Assembly: GCA_046160825.1 (NCBI GenBank)
Contig: JBJXHC010000126.1
Coordinates: forward strand, 39,489-103,488
Direction: 5' to 3'
Source of the DNA: JBJXHC01 sp046160825
Lineage (GTDB): Bacteria; Bacteroidota; Ignavibacteria; UBA10030; UBA6906
DNA: 64,000 nt
A program made the translations under genes and the position numbers. Every line of letters begins with the position of its first letter. Position 1 is the first letter of the stretch. Below are positions 43,277 to 51,350 of the stretch, in pieces. The notes beneath the pieces were generated by a model that searched no databases, was not told the origin of the DNA, and was given only the letters and a program-made list of their open reading frames with translations.

Positions 43277-44368
43277 ATGATGGTGTTGAACGAACAAAAT
43301 ATTCTCGAAGCGCTGCAAACAGTGAAAGACCCGGACCTGCATAAGGATATTGTGACGTTGGGTTTTGTGAAGGATATGTCAATCTCAGGCCGCGATATCA
43401 AGTATACCATTGAACTCACCACTCCATCGTGTCCGGTGCGGGATGAACTGAAGGCTGAATCCATCAAGGCGATTCGCGATCGGATCGAGGGTGTCGGGAG
43501 TGTGGATGTGACCATGACATCTCGTGTCATCGCTCATGAGAACAAACAAAAGGCTGCTGTTCTGCCTGGCGTGAAGAATACCATTGCCGTGGCTTCAGGA
43601 AAAGGTGGTGTCGGCAAATCGACGGTTGCAGTGAACCTCGCGTGTGCGCTGGCAAAGGACGGTGCGCGGGTCGGATTGGTGGACGCCGATATTTATGGGC
43701 CCAGTATTCCGTTGATGATGGGGATCAATGCGCGTCCCGCGATGAAAAATCAGAAACTCCAGCCACTCGAGAGTTGGGGTGTGAAGGTCATGTCAATCGG
43801 GTTCCTGATTGATCCGATGCAGGCGGTGATCTGGCGTGGCCCGATGGCAAGCGGGGCGGTCAAGCAGTTCATGTCGGACGTTGATTGGGGGGAACTGGAT
43901 TACCTCGTGTTCGATCTTCCTCCGGGCACGGGTGATATTCAACTTACGCTTGTGCAAACCATTCCTCTCACAGGTGCCGTGATTGTCACGACGCCGCAGG
44001 ACATCTCGCTTGCCGATGCGCGCAAAGGGTTTGTGATGTTTGAAAAGGTGAATGTACCGATCCTCGGCATCGTGGAGAATATGAGCTACTATGTGTGTAC
44101 CCACTGCGGCCAACGCGAGGAGATATTCGACAATGGCGGCGGCAGGAAAGCGGCGGAAGAACTCGGTGTGCCATTTCTTGGGGAGATTCCGATCTATACC
44201 AACATCCGACGGAGCGGCGATACCGGTCGTCCCATCGTGGTGGATGATGCACACAAGGTTCAGGCCGAGCCCATCTTCCAGATTACACGGAACATGGCAG
44301 CACAGATCAGTATTCGGAATGCTGGTCGATCTGTACAGGGCGTTGACATTCAATTGATGCAACAGTGA
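43277..44368 (+). CDS. mrp: Mrp/NBP35-type Fe-S carrier ATPase (ApbC)
   Basis: The 363-residue protein has an N-terminal DUF59/MIP18-like domain (about 5-80) and a P-loop ATPase domain with ASGKGGVGKST (deviant Walker A at 106-116), VDADIYGPSIP, FDLPPGTGD and VCTHCGQ, the CxxC pair that binds an iron-sulphur cluster. It passes Fe-S clusters to apo-proteins. It is followed immediately by a NifU-domain scaffold gene with a GTGA overlap, which fits joint function in cluster delivery. Confidence 0.94.
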   Translation: MMVLNEQNILEALQTVKDPDLHKDIVTLGFVKDMSISGRDIKYTIELTTPSCPVRDELKAESIKAIRDRIEGVGSVDVTMTSRVIAHENKQKAAVLPGVKNTIAVASGKGGVGKSTVAVNLACALAKDGARVGLVDADIYGPSIPLMMGINARPAMKNQKLQPLESWGVKVMSIGFLIDPMQAVIWRGPMASGAVKQFMSDVDWGELDYLVFDLPPGTGDIQLTLVQTIPLTGAVIVTTPQDISLADARKGFVMFEKVNVPILGIVENMSYYVCTHCGQREEIFDNGGGRKAAEELGVPFLGEIPIYTNIRRSGDTGRPIVVDDAHKVQAEPIFQITRNMAAQISIRNAGRSVQGVDIQLMQQ

Positions 44369-44610
44369 CACCGATGGATTCTCTGGAAAACCGAATAGAG
44401 AAAGCGTTGGAGTCGGTTCGGCCCTACCTGAAAGCCGATGGTGGTAATGTCCACTTTGTGCGCTTCAGGACTGAAGGTATTGCCGAAGTGAAGTGGGAAG
44501 GGACGTGCTTAATCTGTCCAATGTCCACGTTGACCTTGCGGGCCGGAGTGGAGCGTGTATTGATGAAGGAAGTACCTGAAGTCAAGCGCGTTGAAGCGGT
44601 TGCGGGGTGA
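44365..44610 (+). CDS. NifU C-terminal-domain Fe-S scaffold protein
   Basis: The 81-residue protein is a stand-alone NifU-like C-terminal domain: YLKADGGNVHFVRFRTEGIAEVKWEGTCLICPMS with the cluster-binding CxxC (CLIC), then TLRAGVERVLMKEVPEV. Such Nfu-type domains assemble or carry a [4Fe-4S] cluster. The GTG at 44365 overlaps the mrp stop (GTGA); an ATG at 44374 is an alternative. It converges with ftsE. Confidence 0.92.
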   Translation: MTPMDSLENRIEKALESVRPYLKADGGNVHFVRFRTEGIAEVKWEGTCLICPMSTLTLRAGVERVLMKEVPEVKRVEAVAG

Positions 44611-44646
44611 GGGAATTTCTTTACGGACTATGCAGTTCCAGCCATG

Positions 44647-45309
44647 CTACTTCATCTCCACATCAAATATCTTCCCGTTCTTAATCTGTAGAATCCTCTC
44701 GTTCACCTTCCTTACCAGATCGTAGTTGTGTGTCGCCATGATGACCGCAGTACCTCGTGTGTTAATATCCTTGAGGAGTTGAAGGATTTCATATGAGGTT
44801 GAAGGGTCGAGGTTGCCTGTCGGTTCGTCTGCCAGCAGGAATATCGGATCGTTGACGAGTGCACGCGCAACCACGACGCGCTGTTGTTCTCCCCCTGAAA
44901 GCTCATGAGGCATCTTGTGGCGCACATGACTCAGCCCGACGTCCGCCAGTACATGCAAGACCCGCCGTTTGATGTCCTTCGATCGAACTCCTGTAACATG
45001 AAGCGTGAAAGCGACGTTCTCGAAGATGTTCCGATCATCCAGGAGTCTGAAATCCTGAAAAATAATACCAAGCGTGCGCCGAAGATAGGGCTTCTCCCGT
45101 TCCAGGATATTTGAGGACATGTACTTTCCCACCGTCACGACGCCTTTGTTCGGGAGGAGATCCATATACATCAATTTCAACAGTGTACTCTTTCCCGACC
45201 CGGTTTGTCCGACAAGAAACATAAAATCGCCGGGTTTTACTTGAAGAGAGATGCTGTCAAGAACGGTGTTGCCGTTATAGGCAACGGTAACCTCACTGAG
45301 ATTGATCAT
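44647..45309 (-). CDS. ftsE: FtsE-type ABC transporter ATP-binding protein
   Basis: The 220-residue ATPase has Walker A GQTGSGKST (about 34-42), signature LSGGEQQR, Walker B FLLADEPTGNLD and the switch His (ATHNYDLV). The GQTGSGKSTLLKLMY and GNLDPSTSYEIL segments point to the FtsE branch, which with the permease FtsX controls septal peptidoglycan hydrolases. No ftsX is adjacent. The gene follows pdxA with a four-base ATGA overlap. Confidence 0.85.
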   Translation of the reverse strand: MINLSEVTVAYNGNTVLDSISLQVKPGDFMFLVGQTGSGKSTLLKLMYMDLLPNKGVVTVGKYMSSNILEREKPYLRRTLGIIFQDFRLLDDRNIFENVAFTLHVTGVRSKDIKRRVLHVLADVGLSHVRHKMPHELSGGEQQRVVVARALVNDPIFLLADEPTGNLDPSTSYEILQLLKDINTRGTAVIMATHNYDLVRKVNERILQIKNGKIFDVEMK

Positions 45310-46316
45310 GAGAGTGATTTTTTCCTGTTTGTCGCGAGTTGAACAGCAAGCATGATTGCTTCGATCATGCTGCCGGGGTCGGCAACGCCTTTTCCTGCAA
45401 TATCAAAGGCTGTTCCATGATCGGGGGAAGTGCGGATGATCGGCAGGCCTACGGAAACATTCACCGCTTTGCCGATGGATGACATTTTCAACGGGATGAG
45501 TCCCTGGTCGTGGTACATTGCTACAATTGCGTCAACAGTACCCGGACGGTAACGTGCGAAGAATGCATCGGCAGGAAAGGGGCCTTCAATATTGAACCCG
45601 TTGGAACGCAGACTCTTGATCACCGGCCTGATGATTCGTATTTCTTCATTGCCAATATCGCCGCCTTCTCCGGCGTGCGGATTAAGCCCGAGAACGGCGA
45701 TACGCGGTTTACGGATTAACCAATCCTGCACAAGCGCTTGATGGATCAGACGTATCCGTTCTTTGAGGATTTTACCTGTGAGTTCTTTTGCAACATTCTT
45801 GAGAGGAGTATGAATCGTCGCCAGTCCCACGCGCATTGTTTTCGACACGAGCATCATGGCAACCGAGGGCGAGTCCGTGAGCTGCTGGAGCATCTCTGTC
45901 TGGCCTGGGAAATTCAGCCCGGCGAGGTGCAAGGCTTTCTTGGCAACAGGTGCCGTTACTATTGCATCGGTTAGTCCGGATTGAGTCAGTTCGACCGCAA
46001 GAGCAATACATTGTCCCGAGATTCTACCGGCGTGTGCAGACAGTAAGCCAGGGCGAACCGAAGGCTTGTGGTACAGCCGGGGCTCAAGGATGGGAATGTC
46101 GCCGGGTCGCGCCTCACTGAGCACATTGAGTTTGATATTGAGGCGAAGTTTCCTTCTATAGAAATCAAGAACGTCCGCCGAACCCACCAGGAGAGTTGTA
46201 CAACAACGACGAACGCGAGGGTGAAGGATGCTCTTCAGGACGACTTCAGGGCCGATGCCGTTATGGTCACCGATTGAGATAGCGATGAGCGGTTCTGATC
46301 CGGACATCTGCTTCAT
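45306..46316 (-). CDS. pdxA: 4-hydroxythreonine-4-phosphate dehydrogenase
   Basis: The 336-residue enzyme of pyridoxal phosphate synthesis starts with SEPLIAISIGDHNGIGPEVV, and shows VTAPVAKKALHLAGLNFPGQTEML, PHAGEGGDIGNEE and YHDQGLIPLK, which provide the metal-binding histidines and aspartates of the PdxA family. Length matches E. coli PdxA. It overlaps the GWxTD gene and ftsE by four bases each, so the three are one transcription unit. Confidence 0.96.
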   Translation of the reverse strand: MKQMSGSEPLIAISIGDHNGIGPEVVLKSILHPRVRRCCTTLLVGSADVLDFYRRKLRLNIKLNVLSEARPGDIPILEPRLYHKPSVRPGLLSAHAGRISGQCIALAVELTQSGLTDAIVTAPVAKKALHLAGLNFPGQTEMLQQLTDSPSVAMMLVSKTMRVGLATIHTPLKNVAKELTGKILKERIRLIHQALVQDWLIRKPRIAVLGLNPHAGEGGDIGNEEIRIIRPVIKSLRSNGFNIEGPFPADAFFARYRPGTVDAIVAMYHDQGLIPLKMSSIGKAVNVSVGLPIIRTSPDHGTAFDIAGKGVADPGSMIEAIMLAVQLATNRKKSLS

Positions 46317-47677
46317 AGGGTTTGTGTTGATACCAGGATATAGTTGCCGGACTTGGTTTCATCTGCAAAGACAAACTTCTTATTGATTCCCGTGTAGGCC
46401 CACACTTCCTCGTACCCGCTCTTCGGATCCAGGACTCTTTCGATTGTTGTTGGCTGGCCGTGGAGAATGTGAATCCGGCCACGGTCAGACCGCGAACCGT
46501 CAGGTTCCTTCAGTGTTCCGAATGTCCGCATGGAATAGTCAACACGTCGGTAATACTCAGTCATCACTTCATTGTACACGGTGTTCGGAGTCTTATCTTT
46601 CGCTTTCCAAAACTGCTCCAGTTTCTCACGCCGTTCTTCAAACGACCCATCTTTCAGTGAATCCAACTGCTCCGGTTTGGTGATGTAGCGGAGAACGGCG
46701 ATGGCGAAATCCACATCGCGCAGGGAGAACGGCATGTCCGGCCACATTGTGCGAAACGGCAGGTGAACTATGGTCTCCCCGCCGGAGTGTACGATCGTTG
46801 CCGTGAGATCATATTTCCGTAGGGAGAGATTCCTGGTCTCCAGTGGAATGATGATTCCGATACCGTGACCAGAATCCTGGGCGGAAACCTCGTATCGAAT
46901 TCCAGACGTGTCTTCATGAGCAATCAATCTCGGGTTGTGAATAACAGGGTATTCCGTCAGCGTATCGCTCTGGACAATTACAGGATCCTCGTCTTCATTT
47001 CCAGTTGTTATGAGGAGCCTGATGCTTGAAATAGGATTCACCTGAACGTCGGACGCCAATTGAATGAATATTCCTGCGTCTGCGGCGAAGAGGATGTCAC
47101 CGCCGTGATTCATCGGCGTGGTTGTCTTGGGGAACTGTTGCCCTGTAAACGAGCCTTTGAGGAACACCGGCGTAGAGAACTCTGCGCTGTTTAGGTCGAA
47201 GGCTTTTGCCTGAATGGTGCGGGTACGCTCGACGAATCGTCGTTCTGATTCCAAGTCGTCCACCTCAACAAGAATGGTATAGCGACCGGGAGGGACAGTG
47301 AATGAAACGGTTCCCTGTTTCCACTGCGGCTGACCAAAATCACGTTCCGATGTAGTAGCTCCGATAACAAACTGATCAATATCCCGTGCCCGCGAAATGC
47401 CGTTCGAATCAATCAATTCCATCAGTACTTCACCACTGCGTTTGAACGGCGAATGGAGAGAACGGTCGGCATTCAGAACGGCAACAAAGAATTCCTCTGC
47501 AATACGATATTGGATATCGACTCGCGAGCGATGATGTTCAGTTACAGGAAGGTTTATGGCCTCGTAGAAAAAAACCTGAGGTTCGGTGAATGCTTCGGGT
47601 CTCGGTCGTATTTGAGAATGAGTGAACTCTCCGAATGCCACCAGCACAATCATCAATGTCAACGCTACTCTTCTCAT
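46313..47677 (-). CDS. GWxTD domain-containing exported protein
   Basis: The 454-residue protein has a signal peptide (about 4-20) and a long beta-rich N-terminal part. A C-terminal GWxTD-type domain (about 325-454) contains RYITKPEQLDSLKDGSFEER, FWKAKDKTPNTVYNEVMTEYYRRVDY, DRGRIHILHGQPT and VFADETKSGNYILVSTQ. This family is found in Bacteroidota and relatives. The function is not known to me. It lies between pepA and pdxA in an operon-like order. Confidence 0.85.
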   Translation of the reverse strand: MRRVALTLMIVLVAFGEFTHSQIRPRPEAFTEPQVFFYEAINLPVTEHHRSRVDIQYRIAEEFFVAVLNADRSLHSPFKRSGEVLMELIDSNGISRARDIDQFVIGATTSERDFGQPQWKQGTVSFTVPPGRYTILVEVDDLESERRFVERTRTIQAKAFDLNSAEFSTPVFLKGSFTGQQFPKTTTPMNHGGDILFAADAGIFIQLASDVQVNPISSIRLLITTGNEDEDPVIVQSDTLTEYPVIHNPRLIAHEDTSGIRYEVSAQDSGHGIGIIIPLETRNLSLRKYDLTATIVHSGGETIVHLPFRTMWPDMPFSLRDVDFAIAVLRYITKPEQLDSLKDGSFEERREKLEQFWKAKDKTPNTVYNEVMTEYYRRVDYSMRTFGTLKEPDGSRSDRGRIHILHGQPTTIERVLDPKSGYEEVWAYTGINKKFVFADETKSGNYILVSTQTL

Positions 47678-47704
47678 GCTTTCCTCGCTCGTGAATTGAT
47701 GTTT

Positions 47705-49237
47705 TTATCCGAGAGAAATCTTTTGCGAAAGGAAATCCACCAATAACCGAACACCCACTCCGGATCCACCCTTTGGAATATAGTCCTGGGATTCCTCCAG
47801 GATCGCAGTGCCTGCGATATCGAGATGGATCCATTTGTACTCACCAATAAAGTGTCTCAGGAACATCGCGGCTGTTATGGCTCCGCCCCAACGTCCGCCG
47901 ACATTCTTTACATCCGCTACGTCGCTCTTGATCAGCTTGTCGTACTCATCGAACATCGGCAATTGCCACACGCGTTCGTATGTTCGTTCACCGGATTCAC
48001 GCAACCGGTCCATGGATTGCTGGTCGTTGCCCATCATGCCCGTAGCGAAATGCCCGAGTGCGACGACACATGCACCGGTCAAAGTTGCGAGATCAATGAC
48101 GAGATCGGGATTGTATTTCGAAGCGTAACCAAGGGCGTCCGCGAGAATCAATCGTCCCTCGGCATCCGTGTTGTCCACCTCGGACGTTTTTCCATTGTAG
48201 TGTGTGAGAATATCCCCCGGCTTCATCGCATCGCCATTCAGAAGATTCTCCGTGGCGGGGACAAGCCCGACGAGATGAATCGGGAGCCTCAAACGCGCCG
48301 CTGCTTGCATCGTACCTATCACGGCTGCCGCGCCGGACATATCCATTTTCATCTCAGCCATACTTGCCGCCGGCTTTATGGAAATCCCGCCTGAATCGAA
48401 CGTGACTCCCTTGCCGACGAGAACAACTGTCGGTATACCCCTTTTTCGGGTATTGTGTTCCATGATAATGAATCGTGGGGGTTTCGAACTTCCCTGGGCC
48501 ACTCCAATCAAACCTCCCATGTTCAGAGCTTTAATCCGCCGTTCGTTCAGTATTGTCACGCGGAACTTGCTTTTTCTTCCCGCAGCCGACGCATGTCGTG
48601 CAAGCGACTCCGGATAAATCTCGTTACCAGGGGCGTTCTCGAGGTCGCGTGCAAGATATGTTGCTTCACATAGAATCGCCGCAGTCCGGACGCCCTTTGC
48701 AATCGCCCTGGCGCGAACGGGGTTCTCTGTCACGAGAGAAAATCGTTTGAGCGTTGGCTTTTTGGCGTTCTCGCCGGTAAAATAACGATCGAAGCGGTAC
48801 AACGCGAGTCCTGCTCCTTCAGCGATTGCCAATCCAATTGTTTCCCAACCTCCGGCCCACTCTTCCTGCTGTAGGAGTCCGCGCATCTCGTAAGGATCCG
48901 GCTCGAGAAGGGCGAGGGAAGCGCTTCCCGCGGTTTGAGCAGTCTTTGCAGCTGTAGCAGTCACGCGCCGCAGTTGCTCGGTCGTGAGTTTTGCCTTTTC
49001 CCCCAGTCCAATCAATAGCATCCGTCGTCCCTTGAGGCTGGCAGGAAAAAGCAAGAGAGTCTCTTGAAGTTTTCCTGTGAATCCTGAACCTTTGAATCCA
49101 GCCGAAAGATCAGGGTGCTTTGCAGCAATGGCTTTAAGTTGCCGTTTCCGAATACGCTCGTCCTTGAAGATAAGGAGGGCCAACATATGAGCGTTCGACT
49201 TCCAAATGTTACCTTGTTGTGACGTGAGAGTTACCAT
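47705..49237 (-). CDS. pepA: Leucyl aminopeptidase (family M17)
   Basis: The 510-residue metallopeptidase removes N-terminal residues from peptides. The N-terminal macro-like domain spans about 1-170. The C-terminal catalytic domain has LVGKGVTFDSGGISIKPA (metal-binding Asp), MKMDMSGAAAV and NTDAEGRLILADAL, the M17 signature. The first Met (MVTLTSQQ) is 18 residues upstream of the conserved-looking MLALLIFKDERI, so the true start may be internal. It follows nrnA by 10 bases. Confidence 0.94.
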   Translation of the reverse strand: MVTLTSQQGNIWKSNAHMLALLIFKDERIRKRQLKAIAAKHPDLSAGFKGSGFTGKLQETLLLFPASLKGRRMLLIGLGEKAKLTTEQLRRVTATAAKTAQTAGSASLALLEPDPYEMRGLLQQEEWAGGWETIGLAIAEGAGLALYRFDRYFTGENAKKPTLKRFSLVTENPVRARAIAKGVRTAAILCEATYLARDLENAPGNEIYPESLARHASAAGRKSKFRVTILNERRIKALNMGGLIGVAQGSSKPPRFIIMEHNTRKRGIPTVVLVGKGVTFDSGGISIKPAASMAEMKMDMSGAAAVIGTMQAAARLRLPIHLVGLVPATENLLNGDAMKPGDILTHYNGKTSEVDNTDAEGRLILADALGYASKYNPDLVIDLATLTGACVVALGHFATGMMGNDQQSMDRLRESGERTYERVWQLPMFDEYDKLIKSDVADVKNVGGRWGGAITAAMFLRHFIGEYKWIHLDIAGTAILEESQDYIPKGGSGVGVRLLVDFLSQKISLG

Positions 49238-49247
49238 TCAGGTTTAA

Positions 49248-50246
49248 TCATCCTTTCGTTGCAACGTATTTTGAAGCCGCGGTAATAACGTGCGTTCGGA
49301 CTTCTTCGAGACTTTTGTTATGTATTCTGGCACCGGCAGCGTTTTTATGTCCGTTTCCACCGAACTCTTTTGCAAGTTCGTTAATCGGAATATCACCCTT
49401 GGATCTAAAGCTGATCTTCAGTCCGTCTTTCAATTCCAGGAAAAGAATCCCTACAGCTACTCCACCTACGCTCATCGGATATACAGTGAAATTATCGGCG
49501 TCTTCTTCAATTGTACTGGTGCTCTTCAACATTTCCTGAGTTATGGAAACATGAGCAAGCTGTCCGTCATATTCCATACGCAAGCCGGAAAGCACTGCAC
49601 CGAGAAGTTGGATGCGCCCCGCCGACCACTGTTCGTAAACATTGTTGTAGATCGAAACAGGGTCGGCACCACACTCGATCAGGTGTGCCACGATATGATG
49701 CGTGTTGGCAACAACTCTGGGATATCTGAACGATCCCGTATCAGTGAGGATTGCACAATAGAGTGCTCTGGCAACAATAGGGGAAAGGTGTGCTGGGGAA
49801 AAAAGTTTAACGAGGAGATGGTAGACAATCTCTCCGGTGGATGTTGCCTCCTCATCGATGATGAGATGGCGGGCGAACGGCTCCGGATCAAGATGGTGAT
49901 CGATGCAGACTTTGATGGCTTTGCTCTTTGCAACATGACCTTGCATGGTACGAAGTCGGTCGAGGTGATTGGTGTCCACGACAACGATAACGTCCGCATT
50001 TGCTATGGTCTCCGCATCGGTATGTTCATTGAACTGCTTGATACGATGATGAGGATCAAGGAAGAGGTAGATGTCCGGGGTTGGGCTGGAGTTCAGGATG
50101 CTGACTTGCTTGCCTTGCGCTGCAAGCCATTCTGCAATAGCGACTTCGGACCCTAGTCCGTCTCCATCAGGATTGACATGGGTGGTAAGAACGAAGGAGT
50201 GATGGTCATGAAAAAGCTGAAGAATCGCGTCAAGCGCTGAATTCAT
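49248..50246 (-). CDS. nrnA: DHH/DHHA1 phosphoesterase, NrnA-type oligoribonuclease/pAp phosphatase
   Basis: The 332-residue protein has the DHH domain with THVNPDGDGLGSE (about 22-34), VVVDTNHLDRL and CIDHHLDPEPFARH, and a C-terminal DHHA1 domain with FGGNGHKNAAGARI. NrnA degrades short oligoribonucleotides and dephosphorylates 3'-phosphoadenosine 5'-phosphate; the two activities are known for B. subtilis NrnA. It is the first gene of the nrnA-pepA-GWxTD-pdxA-ftsE string. Confidence 0.93.
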   Translation of the reverse strand: MNSALDAILQLFHDHHSFVLTTHVNPDGDGLGSEVAIAEWLAAQGKQVSILNSSPTPDIYLFLDPHHRIKQFNEHTDAETIANADVIVVVDTNHLDRLRTMQGHVAKSKAIKVCIDHHLDPEPFARHLIIDEEATSTGEIVYHLLVKLFSPAHLSPIVARALYCAILTDTGSFRYPRVVANTHHIVAHLIECGADPVSIYNNVYEQWSAGRIQLLGAVLSGLRMEYDGQLAHVSITQEMLKSTSTIEEDADNFTVYPMSVGGVAVGILFLELKDGLKISFRSKGDIPINELAKEFGGNGHKNAAGARIHNKSLEEVRTHVITAASKYVATKG

Positions 50247-50283
50247 GTACCGGTCGTCTGATCAAAACTGTCGTCATAAATAC

Positions 50284-50306
50284 AAAAGGGGAGTCGTCGC
50301 CTCCCC
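50284..50306 (-). terminator. Rho-independent terminator after korB
   Basis: A 6-bp G/C stem GGGGAG (50288-50293) / CTCCCC (50301-50306) is followed on the minus strand by TTTT. It lies 13 bases beyond the korB stop and before nrnA. Confidence 0.75.
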
Positions 50307-50318
50307 GGACTTTCTGTG

Positions 50319-51350
50319 TTACTCGATGATCCAAGTCTCATCTCCGTCGATCAGGGCTTGCAGGATTCCTTCGCCACGCTTACTCTTCGTTCGTGCTATT
50401 TGGTCCTGCATGGAAATTTCGTATGTCGGGCGGTCTTGAGAAAGGAAAATACCCATTGGCCGTGGCAACGCAGGATTGTGGATCATGTTTGCGAGGATGA
50501 AGGCAAGTGTCGAGTCGTTCTCATTGTGAATGAGGAGGTCATTGGCGGAATACTTGCCCTCCACAAGACTCACGGCTTCGGGAGTGAAACCGTCGAGACG
50601 GATACCCTTGTCTTTGTTCTTTCCATAGACAAGTGGCTTGCCATTTTCCAGATACACGACGTTGTCATCACGGGTTTCTTTTTCAGTGAACGTAAAGAAA
50701 GCTCCGTCATTGAACACGTTACAGTTCTGGTATATCTCCACGAATGCAGCTCCCTTGTGCTTCTCAGCCCGGCGGACAACTTCTTGGAGATGTTTCGGAT
50801 CTCTATCCATGGTGCGCGCAACGAGTGTTGCACCGGCTCCCAGAGCAAGTGATACGGGAACAAAAGGAGGATCGATCGAACCCAGCGGAGTTGATTTCGT
50901 CACCTGTCCCAATACCGAGGTGGGAGAATACTGCCCCTTGGTAAGGCCATAGATCTCGTTGTTAAACAGCAGGACTTTTATGTTGAGGTTTCGTCTCAGC
51001 ATGTGAATCGTGTGATTACCGCCGATACTCAAACCGTCGCCATCACCGGTGGCAATCCATACATCAAGTTCGGGATTTGCCATCTTGACGCCTGAAGCAA
51101 TGGCCGGTGCCCGTCCGTGGATGCTATGCATGCCGTAGATATTCATGTAGTAGGGGAATCGGCTTGAGCAACCGATTCCGGACACCGCTACGTAATTTTC
51201 CTTCTTATGAAGAAACTCCGGAAAGACGCGCTGCACTTGTGCAAGGATGGAATAATCCCCACAACCGGGACACCACCGTACATCCTGATCGGATTGAAAA
51301 TCCTTGACAGTGAGTTTGACTGGTGGCGTCGTTTCTATGGTCTCAGGCAT
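50319..51350 (-). CDS. korB: 2-oxoacid:ferredoxin oxidoreductase, beta subunit
   Basis: The 343-residue subunit binds thiamine diphosphate and carries the active centre. The C-terminal half of the TPP site is IATGDGDGLSIGGNH, and VLLFNNEIYGLTKGQYSPTS follows. It starts with WCPGCGDYSIL and GIGCSSRFPYYM, whose cysteines probably hold a [4Fe-4S] cluster. The alpha subunit gene overlaps it by 8 bases. 2-Oxoglutarate is the most likely substrate (KorB type), pyruvate the alternative. Confidence 0.9.
   Translation of the reverse strand: MPETIETTPPVKLTVKDFQSDQDVRWCPGCGDYSILAQVQRVFPEFLHKKENYVAVSGIGCSSRFPYYMNIYGMHSIHGRAPAIASGVKMANPELDVWIATGDGDGLSIGGNHTIHMLRRNLNIKVLLFNNEIYGLTKGQYSPTSVLGQVTKSTPLGSIDPPFVPVSLALGAGATLVARTMDRDPKHLQEVVRRAEKHKGAAFVEIYQNCNVFNDGAFFTFTEKETRDDNVVYLENGKPLVYGKNKDKGIRLDGFTPEAVSLVEGKYSANDLLIHNENDSTLAFILANMIHNPALPRPMGIFLSQDRPTYEISMQDQIARTKSKRGEGILQALIDGDETWIIE

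Noticed and set aside
49290..50156. 288-codon open frame on the plus strand
   Set aside because: Antisense to NrnA, whose DHH motifs are clear.
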